From: Arthrobacter crystallopoietes
Lineage (GTDB): Bacteria > Actinomycetota > Actinomycetes > Actinomycetales > Micrococcaceae
Length of the DNA: 64,000 nucleotides
Assembly (NCBI RefSeq): GCF_002849715.1
Contig: NZ_CP018863.1
Coordinates: 3,720,001-3,784,000 of the forward strand
Direction of reading: 5' to 3'
The notes under the pieces are model-generated. The model made no database searches and was not told the origin of the DNA. It saw only the letters and a list, made by a program, of their open reading frames with translations. The position numbers were made by a program, and so were the translations under genes. Shown here piece after piece: positions 1 through 7,538 of the stretch (position 1 is its first letter; each line of letters starts with the position of its first letter).

Positions 1-1050
1 ATCCGACTCGCTGCTGCCTGCACCCGAAACCTTGATCTTCTGGCCCGGGTAGATGACCGACGTCGATTTCAACCCGCTCGACTGCAGAAGCTTGCTCAGT
101 GTGATGTTGTGCTTGATCGCTATGCCGTACAGCGTATCGCCGGCCTTGACCGTGTAGGAGGAGCCGGAGCTCGAGGCCGTTGTCGAAGAGACCTTGGCGG
201 TCTTTACTGTGCCGGCTGAACCGCTGACCTTGATTTTCTGGCCCGGGTAGATGGTGGAAGTGGCCTTGAGGCCGTTGAGCGAGAGGATCTTGCTCAGGCC
301 CATGTCGTGGCGGGCGGCAATCCCGGACAGCGTATCGCCCGACTTGACCGTGTAGGACCCACCGGAGCTCGACGAGGTCTTTGCCGATGAAGTATTGGCG
401 GTGGTCGTCGAAGATGCAGCCGAGCCGCTGACCTTGATCTTCTGGCCCGGGTAGATGATGGAGCTGGCCTTGAGGCCGTTGAGCGAGAGGATCTTGCTCA
501 GGCCCATGCCGTGGCGGGCGGCAATCCCGGACAGGGTGTCGCCCGACTTCACGGTGTAGGACCCACCGGAGGATGAGGAGGAGCCCGAAGATGACTTGGT
601 GGCCGATCCCGAGGAAGCACTGCCCGAGAGCTTGATCTTCTGGCCCGGGTAGATGATCGAACTGGGCTTCAAGCCGTTGAGGCTGAGAACTTTCGAGGTG
701 CCCAGGCCGTAGCGAGCCGCGATGCCACTGATCGTCTCGCCGGATTTGACGGTATGGGCTGACGGAGTGGGCTTCAGCGCCGGACGCAGGGTGGACGGCA
801 GCAGGAGTGCAACATCCGCAGCCGGAACGATCCTGGACGCCTGCACAGGGAGGCCCGCACCGGCCAGCTTGGGCTGCAGTGCCATACGGGGAGCCTGCTC
901 CGCGGCTTGGGCCGGAAGTGCAAACGCAGCGGAGGAAAGTACGACGGCGGGAATCGCCGCGGTGGCCGCGGCGGTCAGCAGCTTGCGGGAAGGCTGGGCT
1001 GCAGTCCGTCCCTGGGCGCGGCTGCTGGAGAACGGGCGCTGGTCAGTCAT
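1..1050 (-). CDS. Secreted LysM-repeat peptidoglycan-binding protein (truncated by window edge)
   Basis: The reading frame starts at ATG 1050 and is still open at base 1, so the C-terminus is missing. ATG 1050 is chosen over ATG 1056 because GAGGA lies six bases before it. Residues ~20-50 form a basic, then hydrophobic, then Ala-rich export signal ending near LPAQAAEQ. Four LysM units follow at about residues 99-141, 164-207, 232-274 and 296-340. Each starts like TVKSGDTLSGIA and ends YPGQKIKVSG, and Ser/Thr-rich linkers join them. LysM binds glycan chains of peptidoglycan. Any catalytic domain (NlpC/P60 or transglycosylase) would lie beyond the window, so the enzymatic role is unknown. Confidence 0.9.
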   Translation of the reverse strand, partial: MTDQRPFSSSRAQGRTAAQPSRKLLTAAATAAIPAVVLSSAAFALPAQAAEQAPRMALQPKLAGAGLPVQASRIVPAADVALLLPSTLRPALKPTPSAHTVKSGETISGIAARYGLGTSKVLSLNGLKPSSIIYPGQKIKLSGSASSGSATKSSSGSSSSSGGSYTVKSGDTLSGIAARHGMGLSKILSLNGLKASSIIYPGQKIKVSGSAASSTTTANTSSAKTSSSSGGSYTVKSGDTLSGIAARHDMGLSKILSLNGLKATSTIYPGQKIKVSGSAGTVKTAKVSSTTASSSGSSYTVKAGDTLYGIAIKHNITLSKLLQSSGLKSTSVIYPGQKIKVSGAGSSESD

Positions 1051-1268
1051 GGACATTCCTCATCAGTGGTCAACGGCATATGCCGCAGGCCCGTAGGCTG
1101 TTGAACGAGTTGCGAGTGTTTCAGTTGTTATCAAAGTGAAACTTGTGACTTGTGTGAATCTACACTAATTCCGCATAACACAAAAGCGAAATTTGCAGCC
1201 TGGATATCTGAGGCGGCGTGTCGAGTTGGGAAGTGGTTTGAAAGGCCCGCGCATGGCACGCTTATTAC
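1051..1268. promoter_or_regulatory. Divergent intergenic region with short direct repeats
   Basis: These 218 AT-richer bases separate the LysM gene (-) from the Rv2175c-like gene (+). Read on the minus strand, 1118-1158 contains ACAAGTC, ACAAGTT and TTTCAC in succession, followed by a GTTTCA/TGAAAC inverted pair (1118-1142). Such repeats could be operator half-sites for the LysM gene. I cannot name the regulator with confidence; MtrA-type sites upstream of wall hydrolases are one guess. Confidence 0.35.
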
Positions 1269-1622
1269 GTGAGTGAACTCGAAGAATTAATTACCGAATG
1301 GTTGCCGTTGCCTGATGTGGCCGAACGTCTCGACGTGTCAATCAAGAAGGTCCACAGCCTTATTGATGAAGGAGCCGTGATTGCCGTTCGGATAGGGGAC
1401 CGAAATATCCGATCCGTCCCCGCTGCATTCATTGTTGAGGATCAGATCCTTGACAGCCTTAAGGGCACGATTGCTGTTCTTGGGGATTCAGGCTTTAGCG
1501 ACGAGGCGATACTGCGCTGGCTTTTTACCGCGGATGAATCACTCCCGGGCCGCCCGATCGACGCACTGCGCGAGGGCCGCAAAACCGAGATCCGGCGCCG
1601 CGCGCAAGCCCTTGCCTGGTAG
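1269..1622 (+). CDS. Rv2175c-type helix-turn-helix DNA-binding protein
   Basis: This 117-residue protein resembles mycobacterial Rv2175c. The N-terminal segment WLPLPDVAERLDVSIKKVH (about residues 11-29) reads as a helix-turn-helix. The C-terminal part has the family pattern ILRWLF...GRPIDALR...RRAQALAW. In mycobacteria the homologue binds DNA and is phosphorylated by PknL; no such kinase is adjacent here. The start is GTG 1269, with no clear Shine-Dalgarno sequence. The next gene is a polyprenyl synthase on the opposite strand, a pairing also seen in the Rv2173-Rv2175c region. The regulated genes are unknown. Confidence 0.75.
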   Translation: MSELEELITEWLPLPDVAERLDVSIKKVHSLIDEGAVIAVRIGDRNIRSVPAAFIVEDQILDSLKGTIAVLGDSGFSDEAILRWLFTADESLPGRPIDALREGRKTEIRRRAQALAW

Positions 1623-1679
1623 GGCACGCCGGCCGGACGCGTAACTGGGCCGGCGCGCTCGGCTCACCGTAATTTAGAA

Positions 1680-2789
1680 CTAGGCAGTGCGCCGCACCGC
1701 GCGGTCGGCGAGGTTTTGCATGGCCTCGCCGACAACCGGCTCCACGGGCAGCAGTTCCAAGGCACTGAATGCAGCATCGCTGAGTTCGGCAATCATCGCT
1801 TCAACAGATCCGAGGGCTCCCGATTGTTCGATGATCCCGCGGAGCCCGTCGATTTCCGCTCCCGTGAGATCGGGTGATCCCAGATGCTTTTCGAGATAGT
1901 CACGCTCCGAAGGGCTGCAGTTGTTGAGCGTCAATCCGATTAATACGGTCCGCTTGCCTTCGCGCAGATCGTCCCCAGCGGGCTTGCCTGTCGTTTCAGG
2001 ATCTCCAAAGACGCCAAGGACGTCATCGCGGATCTGGAATGCTTCTCCCAATGGGAGTCCGAATGCGGAATATCGGCTGATCAGTTCCGAATCACCACCG
2101 GCCAAAGCTCCCCCCAGGCAGAGCGGATGCTCCGTTGAATACTTAGCGGACTTGTAACGAAGAATCTTCAATGCCCGGTCCACCGCGTGCTCCGGCGGCC
2201 GGCCGGGGCCGGCTACTTCCTCAAGTACATCCAGGTACTGTCCGGCCATCACCTCGGCGCGCATTCTGTTGAAGATCTTCCTTGCCCTTGTTCCGGAGGC
2301 ACCTTCCGAACCGATTCCGGCGAAGACTTCTTCGCTGAAGGACAAACAGAGGTCGCCCGCGAGGATAGCGGCTGCCTCGCCGTACCGTTCTGCGTCCAGG
2401 GACCAACCGCGTTGGCGATGCCGGAGTTCAAAGCCCCGATGAACGCTAGGTTTTCCCCTCCTGGTATCCGATCGGTCAATGATGTCGTCATGGATCAATG
2501 CCGCAGCCTGGAAAAGTTCGATGGCGATACCCGCTTGAACTGCCTGCCCGGCCAGTTCGGCACCGCCGGCTCCGCGCCATCCCCAATAGGCGAGCAAGGC
2601 ACGCAACCGTTTTCCGCCATCAGCCAGAACCGCCACGGCGTCTATCAGCTCAGCGGCGTCCTCGGAGATCTCCTGTAACTGCGCGCGTTGTTCACCGAGG
2701 AACTCCTGCAACCCCGTAACGAGGCTGTTCTGGAATTTCTCTTGCTCGGCTATTGAACGGTTTTTGTTGACAGACGTCTCCATGTTCAC
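1680..2789 (-). CDS. Polyprenyl diphosphate synthase (IdsA-like)
   Basis: This 369-residue protein is an all-trans isoprenyl diphosphate synthase. It condenses isopentenyl diphosphate with an allylic diphosphate to give C15-C20 or longer chains for menaquinone, carotenoids or lipid carriers. The first Asp-rich motif is DDIID (residues 101-105), followed by RRGKPSVH. The second is DDVLGVFGD (from ~255) with downstream GDDLREGKRT. The start GTG 2789 has AGGA six bases upstream; an ATG two codons later is the alternative. Chain length cannot be read safely from the sequence. It converges on the Rv2175c-like gene with a 57-bp gap. Confidence 0.88.
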   Translation of the reverse strand: MNMETSVNKNRSIAEQEKFQNSLVTGLQEFLGEQRAQLQEISEDAAELIDAVAVLADGGKRLRALLAYWGWRGAGGAELAGQAVQAGIAIELFQAAALIHDDIIDRSDTRRGKPSVHRGFELRHRQRGWSLDAERYGEAAAILAGDLCLSFSEEVFAGIGSEGASGTRARKIFNRMRAEVMAGQYLDVLEEVAGPGRPPEHAVDRALKILRYKSAKYSTEHPLCLGGALAGGDSELISRYSAFGLPLGEAFQIRDDVLGVFGDPETTGKPAGDDLREGKRTVLIGLTLNNCSPSERDYLEKHLGSPDLTGAEIDGLRGIIEQSGALGSVEAMIAELSDAAFSALELLPVEPVVGEAMQNLADRAVRRTA

Positions 2790-2911
2790 TGGCTTTCCTC
2801 AGAAGGTGGTGATCCGGGCCGGTGATATTGCAGCAAGACATACTCCTCGACGGGCAGGCGGGTACCTGTCCAGTCTAGCCACGGTAGAGCGCCGTCAAGC
2901 CCAGCGGAACT

Positions 2912-2917
2912 TACCAT
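2912..2917 (+). promoter_or_regulatory. Putative -10 box for leaderless dinB
   Basis: TACCAT ends six bases before the GTG start of dinB at 2924, so transcription would begin at or next to the start codon. No -35 element is obvious. Confidence 0.5.
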
Positions 2918-2923
2918 AGAGAG

Positions 2924-4225
2924 GTGAGCGAGGCACGGCAGCAGAACTGCACCATTATGCATGTCGACATGGACGCGTTTTTCGTCGCCGTCGAACTCCT
3001 TGAGCGTCCCGACCTGATCGGCCGGCCGGTGATTGTCGGATCACCGTCGGGAAGGTCGGTTGTACTCTCAGCGTCGTACGAAGCCAGGGAGCACGGCGTT
3101 CGGTCGGCAATGCCGATGTCGCGGGCCCAGCGACTGAGCCCGCATGCCGTGATTATCGAACCGCATCAGTACAAGTACCATCGGATGTCCGAAAAGGTCA
3201 TGGAAATCTTCCGGAACATCACGCCTGAAGTTGAGCAACTGAGTGTCGACGAAGCATTTCTCGACGTCAGCGGTTCGATCCGCAGACTGGGCCAACCACT
3301 GGAGATCGGAGCGCTCATCCGGCAGACCATCCGGTCTGAGCTGGGAATCACCGCCACGGTCGGAATTGCCTCGAGCAAGTTCGTGGCGAAGATTGCCTCC
3401 ACACATGCCAAGCCTGACGGGCTGCTGCTGATTCCGCTGGAGCGCACGGTCGAGTTCCTTCACACGCTACCGGTAGGGGCGCTGTGGGGCGTGGGGGCGA
3501 AAACGCGAGACATCCTGGCAAGGCTCGGCATCCATACGGTCGCGGATCTGGCCCACACACCCCAACAGACGCTGCATCGGGTTCTCGGATCTGCCGGGGA
3601 TCACGTATACCGGCTGGCCTGGGGGATCGATGACCGGAAAGTGACACCGGAAAGGCTGGAGAAGAGTATCGGCGCCGAAGAGACCTTTGCCACCGACGTC
3701 TCGGATACCGCGCAGTTGCAGCGCGAGCTTCTGCGTCTTGCGCACCGTACGGCTGTGCGGCTGAGGGCCTCCGGAATGCAATGCAGGGGAGTGGCGCTGA
3801 AACTTCGCTACGCGGACTTCACTACCTTGAGCAGGTCCCGGCGCCTCGCGGAGCCCGCAGACAGCGCCCACCAGCTGTACGCCGCGGCTGTGGCACAGCT
3901 CGCCGGCCTGGGCGAGCGGCCGATGCCTGTTCGGCTGATAGGCCTACGTGCAGAACAGCTGGAGCCAACGGCCGGCGCGGGGCAGCAACTGACCATTGAC
4001 GGCACCGAGGATAACTGGCGGACTGCTGAGGAGGTGCTGGACAAAGTGAATTTGAAGTTCGGCCGTGGCGGAGTTATGCCGGCCGCCTTGTTGCCGCCAG
4101 CCCAACGGGGCATCAGACCTGGCCGAAATCAAGCTTCGACGGGTGGTGCAGGCGGCGAAACAGGGCTTGCAGTGGGTGGCCGGCAGGACTCGGAGACAGG
4201 CCGGAAGGACGATGGGACCGGATAA
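2924..4225 (+). CDS. dinB: DNA polymerase IV (Y-family translesion polymerase)
   Basis: This 433-residue error-prone polymerase copies past damaged template bases. The N-terminal catalytic motif MHVDMDAFFVAVE (residues ~13-25) supplies the first metal-binding Asp. SVDEAFLDVS holds the second Asp-Glu pair. The helix-hairpin-helix (GVGAKTRDILARLGI) and little-finger domains follow. The C-terminal ~50 residues after the LKFGRGG segment are Gly-rich, poorly conserved, and lack a classical clamp-binding peptide that I can recognise. GTG 2924 has no good Shine-Dalgarno but a TACCAT box six bases upstream. No LexA-type operator was found in front of it. Confidence 0.93.
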   Translation: MSEARQQNCTIMHVDMDAFFVAVELLERPDLIGRPVIVGSPSGRSVVLSASYEAREHGVRSAMPMSRAQRLSPHAVIIEPHQYKYHRMSEKVMEIFRNITPEVEQLSVDEAFLDVSGSIRRLGQPLEIGALIRQTIRSELGITATVGIASSKFVAKIASTHAKPDGLLLIPLERTVEFLHTLPVGALWGVGAKTRDILARLGIHTVADLAHTPQQTLHRVLGSAGDHVYRLAWGIDDRKVTPERLEKSIGAEETFATDVSDTAQLQRELLRLAHRTAVRLRASGMQCRGVALKLRYADFTTLSRSRRLAEPADSAHQLYAAAVAQLAGLGERPMPVRLIGLRAEQLEPTAGAGQQLTIDGTEDNWRTAEEVLDKVNLKFGRGGVMPAALLPPAQRGIRPGRNQASTGGAGGETGLAVGGRQDSETGRKDDGTG

Positions 4226-4404
4226 GCCGTCATGAGCGCTGGATGAGCCGTCAATAAGGACATGCAGCTTTCGAATGGACCGTTTGCAATCTATCCTTAG
4301 TAGTAAGGAAATGAAGTTTTTACGGGAAGTTCGAGGAACTCTTTTCCCAGCACGTCCGTTTCATAGATACGCGGACTACGGGGGACAGGAAGAAGGAGGT
4401 TCAG

Positions 4405-4785
4405 ATGCCACTCTCAGAGCATGAACAGCGGCTGCTGGATCAGCTGGAGCAGCAACTGCATGCTGATGACCCCAAATTTGCCAGCCATATGGAGTCGGCC
4501 TCGGGCCGGTCGCTGTCAACGAGACACATTGTTGTCGGCTCGTTGATCGCGGTGGCGGGCATTCTGGTGCTGTTGATTGGTATCTCCAACCAAATCATTG
4601 CCTTGGGTGTTCTGGGATTCATTGTGATGGGGGCCGGTGTTTACTGGGCTACCAGCAGACGGTCAGGAGGAGGCAAGGATGCTTCGTCCAAGGCCGGCAA
4701 ATCATCCCCGCCCTCCAAGGGGGGCTTTATGTCCAACCTGGAGAACCGGTGGGACGAACGGCGCCAGGGCGAGGACCGTCAATGA
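4405..4785 (+). CDS. DUF3040 small membrane protein
   Basis: This 126-residue protein starts MPLSEHEQRLLDQLEQQL, the N-terminal signature of the actinobacterial DUF3040 family. Two adjacent hydrophobic helices follow at about residues 45-62 and 66-84, then a Ser/Gly/Lys-rich cytoplasmic tail. GAAGGAGG precedes ATG 4405 at good spacing. It lies directly upstream of the dcw cluster but is separated from it by a terminator, so it is its own unit. The molecular function of the family is unknown. A 12-bp tandem duplication covers its stop codon. Confidence 0.85.
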   Translation: MPLSEHEQRLLDQLEQQLHADDPKFASHMESASGRSLSTRHIVVGSLIAVAGILVLLIGISNQIIALGVLGFIVMGAGVYWATSRRSGGGKDASSKAGKSSPPSKGGFMSNLENRWDERRQGEDRQ

Positions 4786-4801
4786 CCATGTCAATGACCA
4801 C
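4778..4801 (+). repeat. 12-bp tandem duplication over a stop codon
   Basis: GTCAATGACCAT at 4778-4789 is followed directly by GTCAATGACCAC at 4790-4801. The TGA stop of the DUF3040 gene lies in the first copy. Confidence 0.8.
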
Positions 4802-4879
4802 ACCGTCATGAGGACCACCTAACCAGCCAGCCTCCTTGCTCCACTTTCCTCCACGCGCTGGAAACCCGAGCTAAAAGAA

Positions 4880-4900
4880 AGACCCGTCCAGGACGGGTCT
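4880..4900 (+). terminator. Rho-independent terminator before the dcw cluster
   Basis: A perfect 9-bp stem (AGACCCGTC/GACGGGTCT) with loop CAG is flanked by A-rich sequence on the left and TTTTCTTATTT on the right, so it could work in both directions. The 346-bp gap 4786-5131 otherwise holds the tandem duplication and the mraZ promoter. Confidence 0.85.
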
Positions 4901-5035
4901 TTTCTTATTTAACGGTTCTGGCCGCTCCCGCGCACTAACCCGGGCCAATTCCCTCCACATTCCACCACCTCCCTCATTTGCTGATCTGGCGCGGAATATA
5001 GGGCAAGAGAAACACCCTTATCTCCGCTTTATGTG

Positions 5036-5087
5036 TTGACTGTGGTGAATTGTGGAGTAAAGTGGAGGACATCAGAGGGTAGTGGTG
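5036..5087 (+). promoter_or_regulatory. mraZ promoter with phased MraZ-box repeats
   Basis: TTGACT (5036-5041) and TAAAGT (5058-5063) are 16 bp apart and make a plausible sigma-70-type promoter. GTGGTG (5042), GTGGAG (5052), GTGGAG (5062) and GTGGTG (5082) lie on it in strict 10-bp phase, with one position (5072) skipped. MraZ proteins are known to bind repeated GTGG-type or TGGGN boxes in their own promoters, so autoregulation is the likely reading. Confidence 0.75.
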
Positions 5088-5131
5088 AACGCAGGAGGTT
5101 GACTAACTCCTTTATCGGCAAGGCGGTGGCG

Positions 5132-5563
5132 ATGTTCCTCGGAACGCATACGCCGCGGCTGGACGAAAAGGGGCGGTTGATTCTCCCGGCCAAGTTCCGT
5201 GAGGAACTGTCCGATGGACTCGTGCTCACACGGGGACAAGAGCGTTGCATCTACGTCTTCAGTCAGCGGGAATTCGAACGGGTGCATGAAGAAATGCGCA
5301 AGGCGCCCATATCGTCACGGCAGGCTCGTGACTACGCTCGGGTTTTCCTGTCCGGAGCTTCTGATGAGGTACCTGATAAGCAAGGCCGGGTTACGATTCC
5401 ATCCGCGCTTCGTGCTTATGCGGGCCTGGACCGGGAACTCGCCGTTATCGGCGCCGGAACGCGTGCAGAAATCTGGGACGCTCAGGCTTGGAACGAGTAC
5501 CTGACGGAGAAGGAAGCCGCCTTCTCCGAAACAGATGAAGATGCAATACCTGGAATCTTCTGA
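5132..5563 (+). CDS. mraZ: Transcriptional regulator MraZ
   Basis: This 143-residue protein has two AbrB-like swapped-hairpin domains, with conserved segments [19 protein letters not shown] at the N-terminus and [18 protein letters not shown] in the second half. MraZ is the first gene of dcw clusters and controls its own operon. ATG 5132 gives the canonical MFLG N-terminus; the frame is open further upstream, to 5033, but that part overlaps the promoter repeats. An AGGAGG at 5093 lies too far upstream for this start. The rsmH gene follows after a 200-bp gap. Confidence 0.95.
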   Translation: MFLGTHTPRLDEKGRLILPAKFREELSDGLVLTRGQERCIYVFSQREFERVHEEMRKAPISSRQARDYARVFLSGASDEVPDKQGRVTIPSALRAYAGLDRELAVIGAGTRAEIWDAQAWNEYLTEKEAAFSETDEDAIPGIF

Positions 5564-5763
5564 CATGGGTCGGAAACAGCACTACCGCCGGATTCTTGAA
5601 TGAGATCTCCAGCCGCCCAGCACGACCACCTGAATCACCTTCCCCGGAATCAGGCGGAGAGGCTAGGCGCGGATGGGGATCTGGTCCAAGAATCAATCGG
5701 TTTAAAGGACTTGCAGGAAACAGAAGAGCCCAGGCAACAAAAACAACCGGAGGAGCAGGCTGG

Positions 5764-6753
5764 ATGAGCGAGGATCGCCCGACAGAGGACCGTCACGTCC
5801 CCGTGCTGCGCGACCGCTGCATCAACCTCCTGGCTCCGGCAATCGAGAAGGCCATTGACTCCACCGGGCGTGCCGTTGTCGTTGACGCCACCCTGGGCAT
5901 GGGCGGCCATTCCGAGGCGCTGCTCCGGCGGTATGAGCAGCTGCACCTGGTCGGCATAGACCGGGATGAGCAGGCGCTGGGCCTCGCTGGCAAGCGTCTG
6001 GCTGAATTCGGCAGCAGGACAGACCTGGTGCACGCGGTCTATGACGAGATTGCCGACGTCGTCCGTGATCTCGGTTTGGACACCGTGGACGGCGTGCTCT
6101 TCGACCTGGGCGTCTCATCGATGCAGCTCGACGAACGGGACCGCGGCTTCGCCTATTCCTATGACGCGCCGCTGGACATGCGCATGGACACCAGCCGAGG
6201 GCAGACCGCGGCAGACGTGGTGAACACCTACAGTCAGGACGAACTGGTCCGCATTATCCGCAAGTGGGGCGAAGAAAAGTTTGCCGGCAGGATTGCATCC
6301 GCCATTGTCGCAGCCCGTGATGAAGCTCCCCTCGAAACGACGGGGCAGCTGGTGGACGCAATTCGCAAAGTGGTCCCGGCATCGGCGGCACGTACCGGCG
6401 GGCACCCGGCGAAGAGGACTTTCCAGGCGCTGCGGATCGAAGTCAACGAAGAGCTGGAGGTGCTTGAGCGCGCCATCCCGGCTGCGTTGGACGTACTGGG
6501 TATGGGCGGTCGGGTAGTGGTCATGTCCTACCACTCCTTGGAGGACAAGATCGTCAAGGGCTTCTTCGCCTCCGGCTCCCGGTCGTCGGCCCCCGTCGGG
6601 TTCCCGGTGGAGCTGGAGGAGCACAAGGCCCAGTTGAAAACTCTAACCAAGGGCACCGAGGTGCCGACTGAAGCAGAGATCGCAGAAAACCCGCGGGCGG
6701 CTTCGGCCAGATTGCGGGCGGTAGAACGCATTCGGAACAGGAGCTCCTCATGA
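5764..6753 (+). CDS. rsmH: 16S rRNA (cytosine1402-N4)-methyltransferase
   Basis: This 329-residue enzyme methylates C1402 in the ribosomal P site using S-adenosylmethionine. [17 protein letters not shown] is the SAM-binding motif. [15 protein letters not shown] and [10 protein letters not shown] are family signatures, and [13 protein letters not shown] lies near the C-terminus. The frame is open from 5596, but ATG 5764 is chosen because GGAGGAG lies eight bases upstream and the protein then has the usual length. The extra 56 upstream codons are Pro/Ser/Arg-rich and look non-coding. The end overlaps ftsL by four bases (ATGA). Confidence 0.95.
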   Translation: MSEDRPTEDRHVPVLRDRCINLLAPAIEKAIDSTGRAVVVDATLGMGGHSEALLRRYEQLHLVGIDRDEQALGLAGKRLAEFGSRTDLVHAVYDEIADVVRDLGLDTVDGVLFDLGVSSMQLDERDRGFAYSYDAPLDMRMDTSRGQTAADVVNTYSQDELVRIIRKWGEEKFAGRIASAIVAARDEAPLETTGQLVDAIRKVVPASAARTGGHPAKRTFQALRIEVNEELEVLERAIPAALDVLGMGGRVVVMSYHSLEDKIVKGFFASGSRSSAPVGFPVELEEHKAQLKTLTKGTEVPTEAEIAENPRAASARLRAVERIRNRSSS

Positions 6754-7502
6754 GCGCAACAGCTCGGAACACCAGGCCGGCAGTTCAACCCATGGTGGAG
6801 GGCAGCACGGCCCGGGACGCCCGGTACACCGGCGCACTGCCTGAACGGAACGCGGCGCCCCGCACACCGCTATCGGTGGTACCTTCCGGACCGGCCCGCA
6901 AGCGCGTGCCTTTTGCCGTGTTCTGCTTCGCCGTGCTCGTTGCCGCCCTCGGGTGCGTGCTGGTACTCAATATCTCCGTATCCGGAGGACAGTACAACAT
7001 CGTAAAGCTCCGGGGCGAACAGGTTGCCTTGGCTCAGCAGAACGAAAAACTGACACAGCAGCTGGAAAACCGCCAGGCTCCACAGAATCTGGCCGCGGAG
7101 GCTGCACAATTGGGAATGGTGGTTTCGCCTTCGGTCGGTTCCATTGATTTGGAGACGATGAAGGTCAGCGGGGACCCGCAGGCGGCAAAGGAAGGTTCTG
7201 CGCCGTCACAGTTGGTGGATCGTCCGGAACTCCCGGCGCAGGCACTAACGCCCGCTGAAGCCGCTGAAGCCGAGGCGGGAGCTGAAACGGGAGCCGCGGC
7301 CCCGGTTGAGGCCGAAGCTCCAGCAGCAGCGGAAAAGGCACCGGAAAAGGCAGCAAAGAAGGCAGCCGAGGCAGACCAGTCGCCGGCCGAATCCAAGCGG
7401 GCAGCCGAACAGTCATCAACCGGCGGCAGTGAGAAGACATTCAGCCCCGAGGAGCTGAATGGCGGAACCATCCCGGCACCGAAGCAAAAAACAGGGCAGT
7501 AA
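6750..7502 (+). CDS. ftsL: FtsL-like septum protein with long acidic tail
   Basis: This 250-residue bitopic membrane protein has a cytoplasmic N-terminus of about 50 residues and one transmembrane helix (~51-76, [20 protein letters not shown]). A short periplasmic coiled-coil segment follows (~77-115, rich in Gln/Glu/Leu heptads). This is FtsL architecture, and the gene sits between rsmH and ftsI where ftsL normally lies. FtsL would join FtsQ and FtsB in activating FtsW/FtsI. The remaining ~130 residues are a low-complexity Ala/Glu/Pro/Lys tail, much longer than in textbook FtsL. Confidence 0.8.
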   Translation: MSATARNTRPAVQPMVEGSTARDARYTGALPERNAAPRTPLSVVPSGPARKRVPFAVFCFAVLVAALGCVLVLNISVSGGQYNIVKLRGEQVALAQQNEKLTQQLENRQAPQNLAAEAAQLGMVVSPSVGSIDLETMKVSGDPQAAKEGSAPSQLVDRPELPAQALTPAEAAEAEAGAETGAAAPVEAEAPAAAEKAPEKAAKKAAEADQSPAESKRAAEQSSTGGSEKTFSPEELNGGTIPAPKQKTGQ

Positions 7503-7538
7503 CAACCAATTGCCCGGTGAGACGAACGAGGATCCCTA

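Noticed and set aside
1..640. CRISPR-like periodic repeat at the window start
   Set aside because: The ~200-bp period is the coding repeat of LysM domains, in frame and diverged at synonymous sites.
1051..1268. c-di-AMP (ydaO) riboswitch upstream of the LysM gene
   Set aside because: Such riboswitches precede many actinobacterial wall hydrolases, but I could not find the conserved helices in this 218-bp gap.
2790..2923. LexA/SOS box in front of dinB
   Set aside because: No GAAC-n4-GTTC-type palindrome is present in the gap.
5596..5763. N-terminal extension of RsmH by 56 codons
   Set aside because: The segment is low-complexity, not family-like, and a good Shine-Dalgarno serves ATG 5764.
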